Shown here: positions 1 through 8,236 of the stretch, piece after piece
Position numbering within the stretch: the first letter of the stretch is position 1
Layout of the letters: each line of letters opens with the position of its first letter
Assembly: GCA_027604665.1 (NCBI GenBank)
Contig: JADGIZ010000681.1
Span: forward strand, 1 to 10,130
DNA: 10,130 bases
Direction of reading: 5' to 3'
From: Polyrhizophydium stewartii
Taxonomy: Eukaryota > Chytridiomycota > Chytridiomycetes > Rhizophydiales
Program-made: the position numbers and the translations under genes
The notes under the pieces: model-generated
What the model was told of the DNA's origin: nothing
Databases searched by the model: none
The model's input: only the letters and a program-made list of their open reading frames with translations

Positions 1-1
1 G

Positions 2-3000
2 CCCGCTGCCCCCGACGGCGCCGCCGCATCGGCGCCGCTCGCCCCGCAGGCCCACGCGCCAGCCGCCCCAGCAGAGGCCGCCGAGGCCCACCGCCACCGC
101 GACGCAAAGCACCCGCTCGGCGTCGGCGAGCCGCTGGGCTTTGTCGAGGGCGTCGGCCTGTTCTTCCGCAGGCTCTACATCCTGCAGCTGGGCCTGTACA
201 CCTACCTGAGCTACAAGCTGCTGCAGTGGTGGTTCCGCCTCGTGCGTCCGCGCGCCGACACCCTCGAGCAGAACTCGGCCTGGGAGCGCCTGCACCGGCG
301 CCACGCCGCGCGGCTCTACAAGGCCCTTGTCGGCCTGCAGGGCCTGTGGATCAAGGTCGGCCAGTACGTGTCCACGCGCGGCGACATCTTCCCGGCGCCG
401 TACATTGCCGAGTTCAGGTCGCTGCAGGACACGGTGCCCGCCAAGCCCGTCGAGGTCACGATGCGCACCATCTGCTCCGAGCTGGGCATCGAGGCCCTGG
501 GCGACGTCTTTGAGGAGTTCTACGCAGAGCCCATCGCCACGGCGTCGATCGCCCAGGTCCACCGCGCCAAGCTGCTGCCCGAGCACGGCGGCCACCGCGT
601 CGTCGTCAAGGTGCAGCACCACCGCATCGAGCGCCGCATCCTGCACGACCTGCTTGATCTGCGCCTGATCGTTGGCTTTGTGGCCCGGCTTGAGCCCGAC
701 CTCGACTTTTCGCCCATCATCCGCGAGTGGACCACCGAGGTGCCCAAGGAGCTCGACTTTTGCATCGAGGCCGCCAACACCATGCTCGTGCGCGACGCCG
801 TCGAGCAGCACAACGCCAACGGCGGCTTTGACCTCTCGGACCCGCTCCATGTCGACTGCGGCTTCGCCGATCCGATTCCGCATCTCGTCACCAAGCGCGT
901 GCTGGTCATGACTTATATCGGTGTGGCTCCTCTCGGCCATCCCGGTCGGCCACCCTGGCAAGCGCGCTGACTCTGCCTCTCCCTGACCCCGCCACTCGGC
1001 AAGACGGCATCAAGATCCTCGACCACGAGGCGCTGCTTGCCAACCACGTGCGCGTCGACGACGTGGTGCTCAACATCATCAAAGCATATGCTTTCCAGAT
1101 CTACGTGCTTGGGTGGGTATCCGCTCGCTCGCGCGCCTGTGTGCGCAGGGCCTTGTCTGGCGCACAAGCAGCGCGCTGACAGTCGTCGGGCCGAGGCAGA
1201 TTTTGGAACTCCGACCCGCATCCGGTGCGCGATGCTTGCAAGCGCACGGACCGCACATGGGGCCCTCCTTGCGAAAAAAAAGGGCGGTGTGTGTAGCGGT
1301 GCAAGCATGTGCTGATACTGCTGCTCCGCCAACGACAGGGCAACTTTCTGGTCGCGCAGATCGACGGCAGGTGGAAGCCCGTGCTGCTCGACTTTGGCCT
1401 GACAAAGGCAAGCGCCGTGTGCGCGTGTTGCTTGATGCAACTCGGCTTGGCGCACTGACACGGATGTGCAGCGCGCAGTCAAGTCCGAGGTGATTGCCCT
1501 CGCGCGCATCCTCCTCTCGGCAAAGAGCATGGACTTTACGGGCCTCCTGTCGGGCTTCCGCGAGCTCGGGCTCAAGGTCGCCGTCGACGACCCAGAGAAG
1601 ATGATGGACGCCATGCAGGTGCGTTGCGCGCGCTGCGGTGCGCTCGTGCTCCATCCAGCAGCTGCTCAGATACACGCACGTACAACGACGCTGTTTGCAG
1701 TTTGTGTTTCGCGACACGGCCGGGCTCGAGGACTCGCGCAAGCAGCTTGCCGAGCGGTCCAAGCAGAACCGCGAGGCCCGCGACCGCGCCAAGAAGGAGG
1801 CGCCCAAGGGAACCAAGCCGCGCCGCGCCATCGAGGCGTTCCCGGGCGTCATCATCTTCTTTGGCCGCGTGCTGCAGCTGCTGCGCGGCCTGTGCGTCAG
1901 CACCGACAGCCGCCAGTCGTACATGGACGTCATGACGGTTCGTTGCGCTGTCTTGAGGCGGGGTGGCGGCTGCGGCTGCGGCTGCGGCGGGTGCTGACGG
2001 CTCGCGCTTGCTGCCCTGCAGCCGTTTGCCGAGTACTTTCTCACAAAGTCGGTCCGCTCGCCCGCGTCGCGGTACGGCCTCTTGCCCTCGATCGAGGCCG
2101 AGCCGGGCACTCTGGCCGACAAGATCCGCCGCGCGATGAAGGAGCTGATTGACCAGGAGCACATGCTCGGCGGCCAGGTCGCTGTGATGCGCCACGGCGA
2201 GCTCGTTGCCGAGGTCAGCGGCGGCGTGCAGGGCTACTACGACCCGCGGCCGGTGCGCAGCGACACGGTGTTCCCCGTGTTCAGCTGCGGCAAGGCCGTG
2301 GCGGCGGCGGTGCTGCACGTGCTCGTGCGCGAGGGCAAGGCGTCGTACGGCGACTCTGTCGTGCAGCACTGGGAGACGTTTGTGTCGCCGACGATGGCTG
2401 ACAAGGCGGCGCGGGACCGCAAGGGGCGGATCCGCATCTCGCATCTGCTCGGCCACACGTCGGGCCTGCAGCTTGCCGGGAGCGAGCTGCTCGGGCAGGA
2501 TCCGGCGGCCATCTGCGACTGGGACCGCATGGTCGCCGAGATGGAGCGCGCCGAGCCCGGGAGCGAGCCCGGCGAGGAGATGGCGTACCATATTGTCTCG
2601 TTTGGCTGGCTGGTTGGCGGGCTTGTTGAGAAGATTGCCAAGCGGCCGTTTGGCGACGTGCTGGCCGACACGCTGCGGCGTCTGGGCGTTGGCGAGCACG
2701 ACGGGTATATCGGCATCCCTGTGGGCATCGAGGACCGCCTGGCGAACGTGTACTGGGACGCGGGCGAGCTGCGCTCGCGCATCCTTGCGGTGTTTGCGCA
2801 GCGCATTGCGTCGCAGTTTGGTGGGTCCAAGAGCGGCGTGCCGAGCCTCGAGAGGATCACGGAGCATCTCGAGCAGAACCCCATGGTTGCGCAGTTTTTG
2901 GAGAAGGAGCTGCGGCAGGGCGGCGGCGGCGGCGGCGGCATGGCGCAAGGCTCGATGGGCCTTTTGGCGGCGCTTGCTGCCGCGCGCCAGGGCGCCGCAT

Positions 3001-3884
3001 CAGCATCTGGCGCTGCGACGCCGAGCGACGAGGCCGCTGGCGGCGAGCCGGCTCAGTCGCGTGATATCCTGCTGCAGCGCATGTACAACTCGGCGGCTGG
3101 CGCGGCGTCCGGGGACGATCCGGGCGACGCAAGCAAGGCCAAGGAGGATACCCCGAGCGCAGAGGTTCGCGACGACGTGTCGAGCACCTCGTCCTCTTGG
3201 CGCCGCGCACCGGCGACGCGGCCGTTTGCGTCCATGGGATTCAACTCGGCGGTGTCGAGCCCGACGTTCTTTAACGAGCTGCGCGTGCGGCGTGCAGTGA
3301 TACCCGCCGCCAACGGCAACTTTTCGGCGCTTGGGCTGGCGAGGTTCTATGGGCGCTTGGCGGTCGAGGCCGGCGTGTCGCGGCCCACGGCGCCGCCGCC
3401 GGGTGCGTCGGACCAGGCGGATGCGTCGGGACAGGCGGCGGCCGCGGCCGAGGGACAGCCCGATGCGCCGGTGCTTGGCGCAGAGACGGTGCGCCTGATG
3501 CGCGCAGGCGACGAGCACATTGATCCCGCGTCGCGTTTTGGTCTTGGGTTCACGCGCCTCGACTGGCGCCGCGCACCGGACGCGACCACAGACAGCGGTG
3601 GTAGCAACGGCGGCGGCGGCGGCAGAAGCAGCAGCAGCAGCGACACGAACGAAACACGCGAGGGGCTGCCGTTTGGGCACGCGGGCATGGGCGGCTCGTT
3701 CGCCTTTTGCGACCCGGCGTCGGGCACGGCCGTGGCGGTCACGGTCAACCAGCTGTCGCTCGTTGCGCCTGTTGCGACGCGCGACTTGGTCAACCTCGTC
3801 ACGGCCCACTTGGGGCTCGGCGAGCTCGATGCGTTTAACTTTGAGGGCGGCGCGCGCGACGAGACCATGCTGGCCCCCGTGTAA
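2..3884 (+). CDS. ABC1/ADCK-type atypical kinase fused to class C beta-lactamase-like hydrolase (5'-partial, 7 visible exons)
   Basis: Seen: joining 2-920, 1004-1112, 1200-1224, 1339-1416, 1472-1618, 1701-1937 and 2022-3884 gives one open frame of 1125 residues ending in TAA. The frame is open to the left edge with no ATG before 242, so the start lies outside. The N-terminal part has ABC1/UbiB-kinase motifs: KVGQ (353-364), the Ala-rich loop ATAS replacing a glycine loop (about 536-547), the VKVQ lysine (608-610), ELDF, SDPHPGN split over a micro-exon, and DFG (1390-1398). The C-terminal part has class C serine beta-lactamase motifs: SCGK (2283-2294, SxxK), YHIVS (Tyr 2586-2588) and HAGMGG (from 3678, the KTG-like box). 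Known: ABC1 kinases act in mitochondria or plastids, often on coenzyme Q or lipid metabolism, and plants have a similar kinase-lactamase fusion (Arabidopsis AT5G24810). Inferred: an organelle protein; targeting cannot be judged without the N-terminus. Gly, Ser and Ala-rich inserts interrupt the hydrolase half. The substrate is unknown. Confidence 0.9.
921..1003 (+). other. Intron 1 of the kinase-hydrolase gene
   Basis: GT-AG intron of 83 nt, donor GTGTGG, branch-like GCTGAC at 965-970, acceptor CAAG at 1003. Splicing joins MTYI to DGIKI, restoring the family pattern. Without it the frame stops at TGA 968-970. Confidence 0.85.
1113..1199 (+). other. Intron 2 of the kinase-hydrolase gene
   Basis: 87 nt, donor GTGGGT, branch-like GCTGAC at 1185-1190, acceptor GGCAG. 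It splits a Gly codon after two bases (GG|A). Joining it to the next exon gives YVLGFWNSDPHP, which matches the ABC1 catalytic loop. Confidence 0.8.
1200..1224 (+). other. 25-nt micro-exon carrying the kinase catalytic loop
   Basis: The exon starts with the last base of a split Gly codon and then encodes FWNSDPHP. The next exon begins GNFLV, so the conserved N-x-DPHPGN motif is complete only when all three exons are joined. Both flanking introns have a CTGA branch-like motif and a CAG acceptor. The call rests on the exact fit to a family motif. Confidence 0.8.
1225..1338 (+). other. Intron 3 of the kinase-hydrolase gene
   Basis: 114 nt, donor GTGCGC, branch-like GCTGATA near 1312-1318, acceptor GACAG. 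It interrupts DPHP|GN in phase 0 and contains an A8 run at 1274-1281. Confidence 0.8.
1417..1471 (+). other. Intron 4 of the kinase-hydrolase gene
   Basis: The shortest intron seen, 55 nt. Donor GTGTGC, branch-like CACTGACAC near 1453-1461, acceptor GTGCAG. Joining gives DFGLTKASA|RAVKSEV in frame. The exact ends are a few residues less certain than for the others, because the sequence after DFGLTK is variable in the family. Confidence 0.7.
1619..1700 (+). other. Intron 5 of the kinase-hydrolase gene
   Basis: 82 nt, donor CAG|GTGCGT, acceptor TTTGCAG. It joins MDAMQ to FVFRDT in phase 0, as expected for ABC1 proteins of this type. The branch point is less clear than in neighbouring introns (CTCAG near 1665). 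Confidence 0.8.
1938..2021 (+). other. Intron 6 of the kinase-hydrolase gene
   Basis: 84 nt, donor GTTCGT, GGCTGC-rich centre, branch-like GCTGACGG at 1993-2000, acceptor CCTGCAG. It joins DVMT to PFAEYF in phase 0 and leads into the single long exon that carries the whole hydrolase domain. Confidence 0.8.
2919..2939 (+). repeat. GGC microsatellite encoding seven glycines
   Basis: Seven perfect GGC triplets inside the hydrolase exon, coding for a poly-Gly run. They open an Ala, Ser and Gly-rich insert, and are likely polymorphic in length. Confidence 0.95.
3609..3641 (+). repeat. GGC(5)-AGA-AGC(5) coding triplet repeat
   Basis: Five GGC triplets, one AGA and five AGC triplets encode a Gly5-Arg-Ser5 linker. 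It lies just before the HAGMGG box of the hydrolase domain, so it is probably a surface loop. Confidence 0.95.
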
Positions 3885-3910
3885 AGCGCGCCGTCATTGT
3901 GCCGTGCTGC

Positions 3911-3930
3911 GCCGCGCCGCGCCGCGCCGT
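3911..3930. repeat. GCCGC pentamer repeat
   Basis: Three perfect GCCGC units followed by one GCCGT, in the 3' flank of the kinase-hydrolase gene. Confidence 0.8.
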
Positions 3931-3956
3931 GGTGCAACTCACTGCTCGATCGGCCC

Positions 3957-3962
3957 ATAAAA
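3957..3962 (+). terminator. Possible poly(A) signal, kinase-hydrolase gene
   Basis: ATAAAA lies 73 bases after the TAA stop, in the only AT-rich patch of a very GC-rich spacer. It is a near-consensus poly(A) signal. Position and composition support it, but there is no transcript evidence. Confidence 0.45.
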
Positions 3963-3966
3963 CACG

Positions 3967-3972
3967 TTTATT
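3967..3972 (-). terminator. Possible poly(A) signal, ABC transporter gene
   Basis: TTTATT on the plus strand is a canonical AATAAA on the minus strand, 38 bases past the transporter's TGA stop. It sits a few bases from the opposite-strand signal, so the two transcripts probably overlap at their 3' ends. Confidence 0.6.
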
Positions 3973-3984
3973 CCGCCGTACAAC

Positions 3985-4009
3985 CCCGACCCGACCCGAC
4001 CCGACCCGG
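3985..4009. repeat. CCCGA pentamer tandem repeat
   Basis: Four perfect CCCGA units followed by CCCGG, ending right at the transporter's stop codon. Simple repeat; no function visible. Confidence 0.9.
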
Positions 4010-7000
4010 TCATGCGCTACGCGAGAGGCGCTGGGCGCGAGAGGCGTCGGCAATGCGGATCAGCTCGTCAATCTCGTTGGTCTCGGCGCACATGGATCGG
4101 AAGATGCCGTCGTGGCGGACAAGATCGCTCGGCGCGCCAAACTGCGCCAGCGAGCCCTTGTCAAGGACGAGGATCTTGTCATAGTCCATGACGGTCTTGA
4201 GACGGTGCGCAATCGTGATGACGGTCGAGTCGGCAAACTCGGTGCGGATCGTGTCCTGGATGCGCAGGTCGGTCTCGGCGTCGACGGATGCCGTGGCCTC
4301 GTCGAGGACAATGACGCGCGAGCGGCGCGCGAGCGCGCGGGCCAGGCAGAGCAGCTGGCGCTGGCCCTGCGAGAAGTTGGAGCCGCCCTCGGACACGGGC
4401 GTGTCGAGGCTAATCGAGAACTGCTGCCGCGGCGGCGATGCGCCTTGAGACTGCTGCGAGGCGACGCGGTCGATGCGCGGCACGGGCGAGGCCAGAAGCG
4501 GCTGGGTCTCGTCCTCGCTCGTGTCGATGCCCGACGACGTTGCGTGCCCGCCCAGCAGCGTCGACGACCCGTCTGTCTCACCGACGCGGCCGGCTCCGTC
4601 GTCGATCAGATGCGCGCGACGCAGGGCCGCCCACAGATCCACGTCGTCGACGACGCCAAAGGGATCCAGGTTGTACCGCACCGTGCCCGAGAACAAGATG
4701 GGGTCCTGCGGGATGATGGTCAGGTTCGAGCGCAAGTCGTGCAGCCCGATGGAGCCAATGTCGATGCCGTCAATCTCGATCGAGCCCTGCGTCGGCTCGA
4801 TGAAGCGGAAGAGCGCCAGCGTGAGCGTCGACTTGCCCGCGCCGGTGCGGCCGACGACGCCAATCTTCTCCTGCGCTCCAAACGACACGGTCAGGTCCCG
4901 GAGCACGAGCGGGCCGTCGGGCGAGTACTTGAGCGAGAGCGAGCGGATGTCGACGGCGCCCTGGTGCGGCCAGTTCTGCGGCGGGCGGTTGTCTGGGATC
5001 ACGGCGGGGGCCTCTTGGTCAATCTGCAGGTACTCGTTGATGCGCTCGACGCTGTTCATGCTCATCTCGAGGAACGACAGGTTGCGCACGAGGTTGATGA
5101 GCACCTCGTTCAGGGTCAGCGACAGGCTGAGACACAGGCCGGCGAATCCGGCGTTGATGCCGCTGTAGATGATGGCAATGGCCGAGGCAAAGACAACAAG
5201 AGCGCCGAGGAGCTGGATGCGCACCGAGAGCCACTGAGACGACACAAAGAGGGCATAGCTGGTGCGGTTGAAGATCTCGATGCGGCGCACGTTTTCCTTG
5301 ACAAAGCGCAGGCGCTGGTCAAAGGCGCGTATCGTGATCACGCCGTTGATCGACTCGGCAAAGTGCGAGAAGATGGGCGACTTGGAGACCGAGTCGAGGC
5401 GCTTGAGCGACCTCGAAGTCTTGATGTAGAACATGGCGACGCTCGAGTACATGAGCGCAATGGGAAGCAGGCCGACCAAGAAGGCGGGGACGACCAGGCT
5501 GACGGTGCCGAGAACAAACGAAGTGTACACGACGTTGTACATGGTGTTGCCCAAACCGATGCCGACCTCGTAATCGCAGGCAACAACGTCCTTTGTGAAG
5601 CGGTTCATGATGCGGCCGAGCGGCGTGGTGTCAAAGAAGCGCATCGGCGCGCGCTTGACGCGCTCAAAGATCTGGTTGTGCAGATTGCGCCCGGCCCAGG
5701 CGTTGCCGTAGACGCTGAGAACCAGACGGGCCGTGATGGCGATCATGGTCAGCAGGCCAATGATGGCGTAGATGCGGATATAGTAGTCGTTGTCGACGGC
5801 AGAGAGCGCAGCAACGGGAGCCGGCGTGTGCGGCTGAACAAGCGTCAAGTTGGCGGCGGCGGCGCTCCAGAGCGGCGTCATGAACGTGGATGAGAAAGGC
5901 GAGGCGAGAGCCTCTTGGACCGGGGGCGCAGCCGCCAGCGCGCCGAGCAAGGCCGAGGGCTGCGGAGGCACGTGGATGACATCGGCGTATGCCTGTGCCC
6001 AGACGCGCATCCAGTTGTCCTGCGAGATGGCAAAGAAGTGGTTGAGGGCGTAGCCAAGAAACAGCAGCGAGTAGTATTTTGCGCCGCCGGCCGCCGCGTA
6101 GTACAGGTAGTAGACTGTGGACGCGACCCGCCCGGTCGACATGCCCTCGTCCTCGATCAGGCGTGCAGCGGCATGCTTGGTGTCGGACGCAATGATGACC
6201 TCGTGCGTCTCAAACGGAACCTGGTCGACGACGGCTGACGGGCTCTGCTGTGCGGCGGCGCGATCGCGCAGGATGGCGGGCACGATGGCGGTCAGGCTCT
6301 CGACAAAGGCAGACTTTTCGAGGTCACGGTCGAGCGATGAGAGCACCGAGATGGTTTCGCCAGCGGCGAGCACGTGGCCGTGCTCGACGACGACGAGGAA
6401 GTTTGTCTGCGGGAGACACAGCGACACGGCGTTTGTGACGAGAATGCAAGTGCGGCCGGCAAGCAGGCGCAGGATGCAGTTCTCAAAGATGTGGCTCGCG
6501 GTGGGTGCGTCGACGGCCGAGAGCGGGTCGTCGAGCAAGATGACGGGCGACGGGTTGTAGCAAGCACGCGCAAGCGAGATGCGCTGCTTCTGGCCGCCAG
6601 AGAGGTTGATGCCCTTTTCGCCGACCTCGGTCATGTCGCCGCCGTCGAGGAGCGCAAAGTCCTTGGTGAGCGCACAGGCGTACACGACGCGGGCGTAGAG
6701 CTCGGGGTCCCAAGGCTGGCCAAAGGTGATGTTGTCGCGGATGGTGGCGTTCATCAGCCAGGCCTGCTGCGGGGCAAAGGCGACGCCCTGCGGCATGTAG
6801 CGGGAGCCAGCGAGGCGATGCATCTCGCCGAGCAGCGCCATGAGGAGTGACGACTTGCCGGAGCCCGTGGAGCCGACAACGACCGACAGCTCGCCGACGG
6901 GGAACGTGACGTCGGCGTCGTAGAGCCGGAAGACGGTGTTGGCGGTTGCGTTGAGGGCCTCCTGCTCGGTCAGGTAGGAGAACTCGGCGGCCTCGAAGCC

Positions 7001-8101
7001 GACCTTGGTGCTGCTGGCGCGGGCGGCGTCTCGACCGTCGTAGCCCTCTTCGCCGACCTCGACCATGCTGTCGGCAGGCAGGTGGTCGAGCTCGGGCTCT
7101 TCGAGAAAGTCGCGGATGCGGGTGAACGAGACCCATGCGTCGAGGAGCTGGATGATGGCGTCCGGGAGCATCTGCAGCGGCAGGCGGATCATGTTGAAGA
7201 GCGCAAGGGACGTGAAAGCGAGCGAGGCCGAGAGATCCATGCCGGCAATCTTTGTGTAGGACAGGAAGGTGGTGATGGAGACGACGATGGGCGTCGAGTA
7301 CCACAGCACGCGGTTTGACGTGCCGTAGAGGAAGGCTCGGATGGAGTTGTTGATCTCGATCTGGCGCAGACTGAGGACCTTTTCTGCAAACTTGTCCTCC
7401 CAGGCAAAGAACTTGATGATGCGGATGCCCTGGAGGAACTCGTTCATGGCGTTTGTGCGGCGGTCGCGGCTGCTGTTGAGCTCCTTGAACGAGTTGCGCA
7501 GGAGCCTTGCGAGAGGGGTGCCGCTGCCGATGATGATGGTCATAAGGCTGATGCCGACCAGGGCAGGCCAGCCGAGAAGAAGCAGGAGGGCGGCGGTGCA
7601 GAGGATGATTTGCAGCAAGGTGGTGAAGGGCGTGTACGCTGAGGGGAGCGCGTCGCTGATCTTGCTGGCGTCGACGGCGATGAGGTTGACGATCTTGCCG
7701 ACAGTCGCCGCCTGCTTGTCCTCTGGCTGGGTGCCTCCGGCACGAGACTTGGTTTCTGCGGCGTCGGCGGCAGCAGCCGCAGCGGCGCCGCTGCCGACGG
7801 GCCTGCGCAGGGACTTTCTGTAGACGAGGCCGCTGAGGACGCTGTAGACCTGGACGCTGACTTTCTTTGCCGAGAGCGAAGCCTGGCCGTCGACGAGCAC
7901 GCGCAGGGCCGGGAGCACAAAGAGGCCGACTGCATAGAGGTAGGCCAAGCGATAGTCGACGTCGCCGCCGTTTGCCTGCGACTCGATGATGTCGAGGATG
8001 CCCTTGAGCATGCTGGGAGCGCCGATGATGAGCAGCGAAGAGACGAGCTGGCACGAGAGCTGGAAGACGATGCGGGACCAGACGCCGCGCACGAGCAGCA
8101 T
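4010..8101 (-). CDS. ABCC/MRP-type full ABC transporter, N-terminus missing
   Basis: Seen: 1363 codons without an intron, ordered TMD1 (residues about 10-310), NBD1, TMD2 (about 640-1010, with FFDTTPLGR near 822), NBD2. NBD1 has Walker A GSTGSGKS (410-417), LSGGQ (500-504) and Walker B LLDD (522-525), with Asp525 in place of the catalytic Glu and Asn557 in place of the H-loop His. NBD2 is complete: GRTGAGKS (1084-1091), SQGQ (1244-1247), LDE (Glu1268), His1299. Known: ABCC exporters use ATP at one competent site to pump conjugates, drugs or metals, in fungi often into the vacuole. The substrate cannot be read from sequence. Odd: the protein starts at the elbow of the first TMD1 helix, so the lasso and any TMD0 are absent. 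The frame upstream is open only to a TGA at 8141-8143, and a strong acceptor ends at 8124, so ATG 8101 may be internal and the true 5' exons lost. A 61-residue insert lies in NBD2. Confidence 0.9.
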   Translation of the reverse strand: MLLVRGVWSRIVFQLSCQLVSSLLIIGAPSMLKGILDIIESQANGGDVDYRLAYLYAVGLFVLPALRVLVDGQASLSAKKVSVQVYSVLSGLVYRKSLRRPVGSGAAAAAAADAAETKSRAGGTQPEDKQAATVGKIVNLIAVDASKISDALPSAYTPFTTLLQIILCTAALLLLLGWPALVGISLMTIIIGSGTPLARLLRNSFKELNSSRDRRTNAMNEFLQGIRIIKFFAWEDKFAEKVLSLRQIEINNSIRAFLYGTSNRVLWYSTPIVVSITTFLSYTKIAGMDLSASLAFTSLALFNMIRLPLQMLPDAIIQLLDAWVSFTRIRDFLEEPELDHLPADSMVEVGEEGYDGRDAARASSTKVGFEAAEFSYLTEQEALNATANTVFRLYDADVTFPVGELSVVVGSTGSGKSSLLMALLGEMHRLAGSRYMPQGVAFAPQQAWLMNATIRDNITFGQPWDPELYARVVYACALTKDFALLDGGDMTEVGEKGINLSGGQKQRISLARACYNPSPVILLDDPLSAVDAPTASHIFENCILRLLAGRTCILVTNAVSLCLPQTNFLVVVEHGHVLAAGETISVLSSLDRDLEKSAFVESLTAIVPAILRDRAAAQQSPSAVVDQVPFETHEVIIASDTKHAAARLIEDEGMSTGRVASTVYYLYYAAAGGAKYYSLLFLGYALNHFFAISQDNWMRVWAQAYADVIHVPPQPSALLGALAAAPPVQEALASPFSSTFMTPLWSAAAANLTLVQPHTPAPVAALSAVDNDYYIRIYAIIGLLTMIAITARLVLSVYGNAWAGRNLHNQIFERVKRAPMRFFDTTPLGRIMNRFTKDVVACDYEVGIGLGNTMYNVVYTSFVLGTVSLVVPAFLVGLLPIALMYSSVAMFYIKTSRSLKRLDSVSKSPIFSHFAESINGVITIRAFDQRLRFVKENVRRIEIFNRTSYALFVSSQWLSVRIQLLGALVVFASAIAIIYSGINAGFAGLCLSLSLTLNEVLINLVRNLSFLEMSMNSVERINEYLQIDQEAPAVIPDNRPPQNWPHQGAVDIRSLSLKYSPDGPLVLRDLTVSFGAQEKIGVVGRTGAGKSTLTLALFRFIEPTQGSIEIDGIDIGSIGLHDLRSNLTIIPQDPILFSGTVRYNLDPFGVVDDVDLWAALRRAHLIDDGAGRVGETDGSSTLLGGHATSSGIDTSEDETQPLLASPVPRIDRVASQQSQGASPPRQQFSISLDTPVSEGGSNFSQGQRQLLCLARALARRSRVIVLDEATASVDAETDLRIQDTIRTEFADSTVITIAHRLKTVMDYDKILVLDKGSLAQFGAPSDLVRHDGIFRSMCAETNEIDELIRIADASRAQRLSRSA

Positions 8102-8123
8102 CAGCAGCGGGGCGTTTGACTCG

Positions 8124-8236
8124 CTGCGAGGGGCGGGAGGTCAGCGAGTGCGGAGCGTGTAGGTGTGTGTTTGGGGGGGGGGAAGTGTGCAAGAGACAAA
8201 CGCGGTTGGTCAGGCGCCACCAGCAGCAGCACGCAC
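8124..8236 (-). other. Intron-like interval between KH gene and ABC transporter (113 nt)
   Basis: On the minus strand it begins CAG|GTGCGT, the same donor type as other introns here. It ends with branch-like GCTGACC, a pyrimidine-rich stretch and CTCGCAG. Its 113 nt fit the local intron size range. The donor lies after the KH residues RLKIQ (phase 0). The acceptor leads into GAG TCA AAC of the transporter after one base (phase 1), so simple splicing does not keep the transporter frame. It contains the KH frame's TGA at 8210-8212 and a G10 run. Confidence 0.55.
8173..8182 (+). repeat. G10 homopolymer
   Basis: Ten consecutive G (C10 on the coding strand) inside the intron-like interval. Such runs are common sequencing and assembly weak points, which matters because two gene ends meet here. 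Confidence 0.95.

Larger units (their letters stand above)
3885..4009. other. Convergent intergenic spacer
   Basis: The 125 bases between the TAA of the kinase-hydrolase gene (plus) and the TGA of the ABC transporter (minus). It holds GCCGC-like repeats, an AT-richer island with poly(A)-type signals for both strands, and a CCCGA pentamer repeat. There is no coding sequence. The two 3' UTRs must be very short or overlap. Confidence 0.85.

Noticed and set aside
242..970. ATG at 242 as the start of the kinase gene and TGA at 968 as its end
   Set aside because: The frame is open and protein-like upstream to the window edge, and the TGA lies in an intron whose removal restores the kinase motifs.
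1079..2164. 361-codon minus-strand frame opposite the kinase exons
   Set aside because: It crosses several well-supported introns of the opposite gene and shows only low-complexity Ser, Arg and Ala-rich sequence.
2082..3884. A separate beta-lactamase gene starting inside the last exon
   Set aside because: No ATG is in frame there (the codon at 2082 is a CTC/TTG-type start), and the preceding exon reads in frame from the kinase into the hydrolase.
3985..4009. CCCGA and GCCGC repeats as a CRISPR-like or regulatory array
   Set aside because: Units are only five bases with no spacers; they are simple tandem repeats in a GC-rich spacer.
3899..5893. 664-codon open frame on the plus strand, antisense to the ABC transporter
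   Set aside because: It mirrors the transporter's NBD2 and TMD2 on the other strand, is rich in Arg, Val, Asp and Gln with no recognisable motif, and is explained by GC-rich codon bias.
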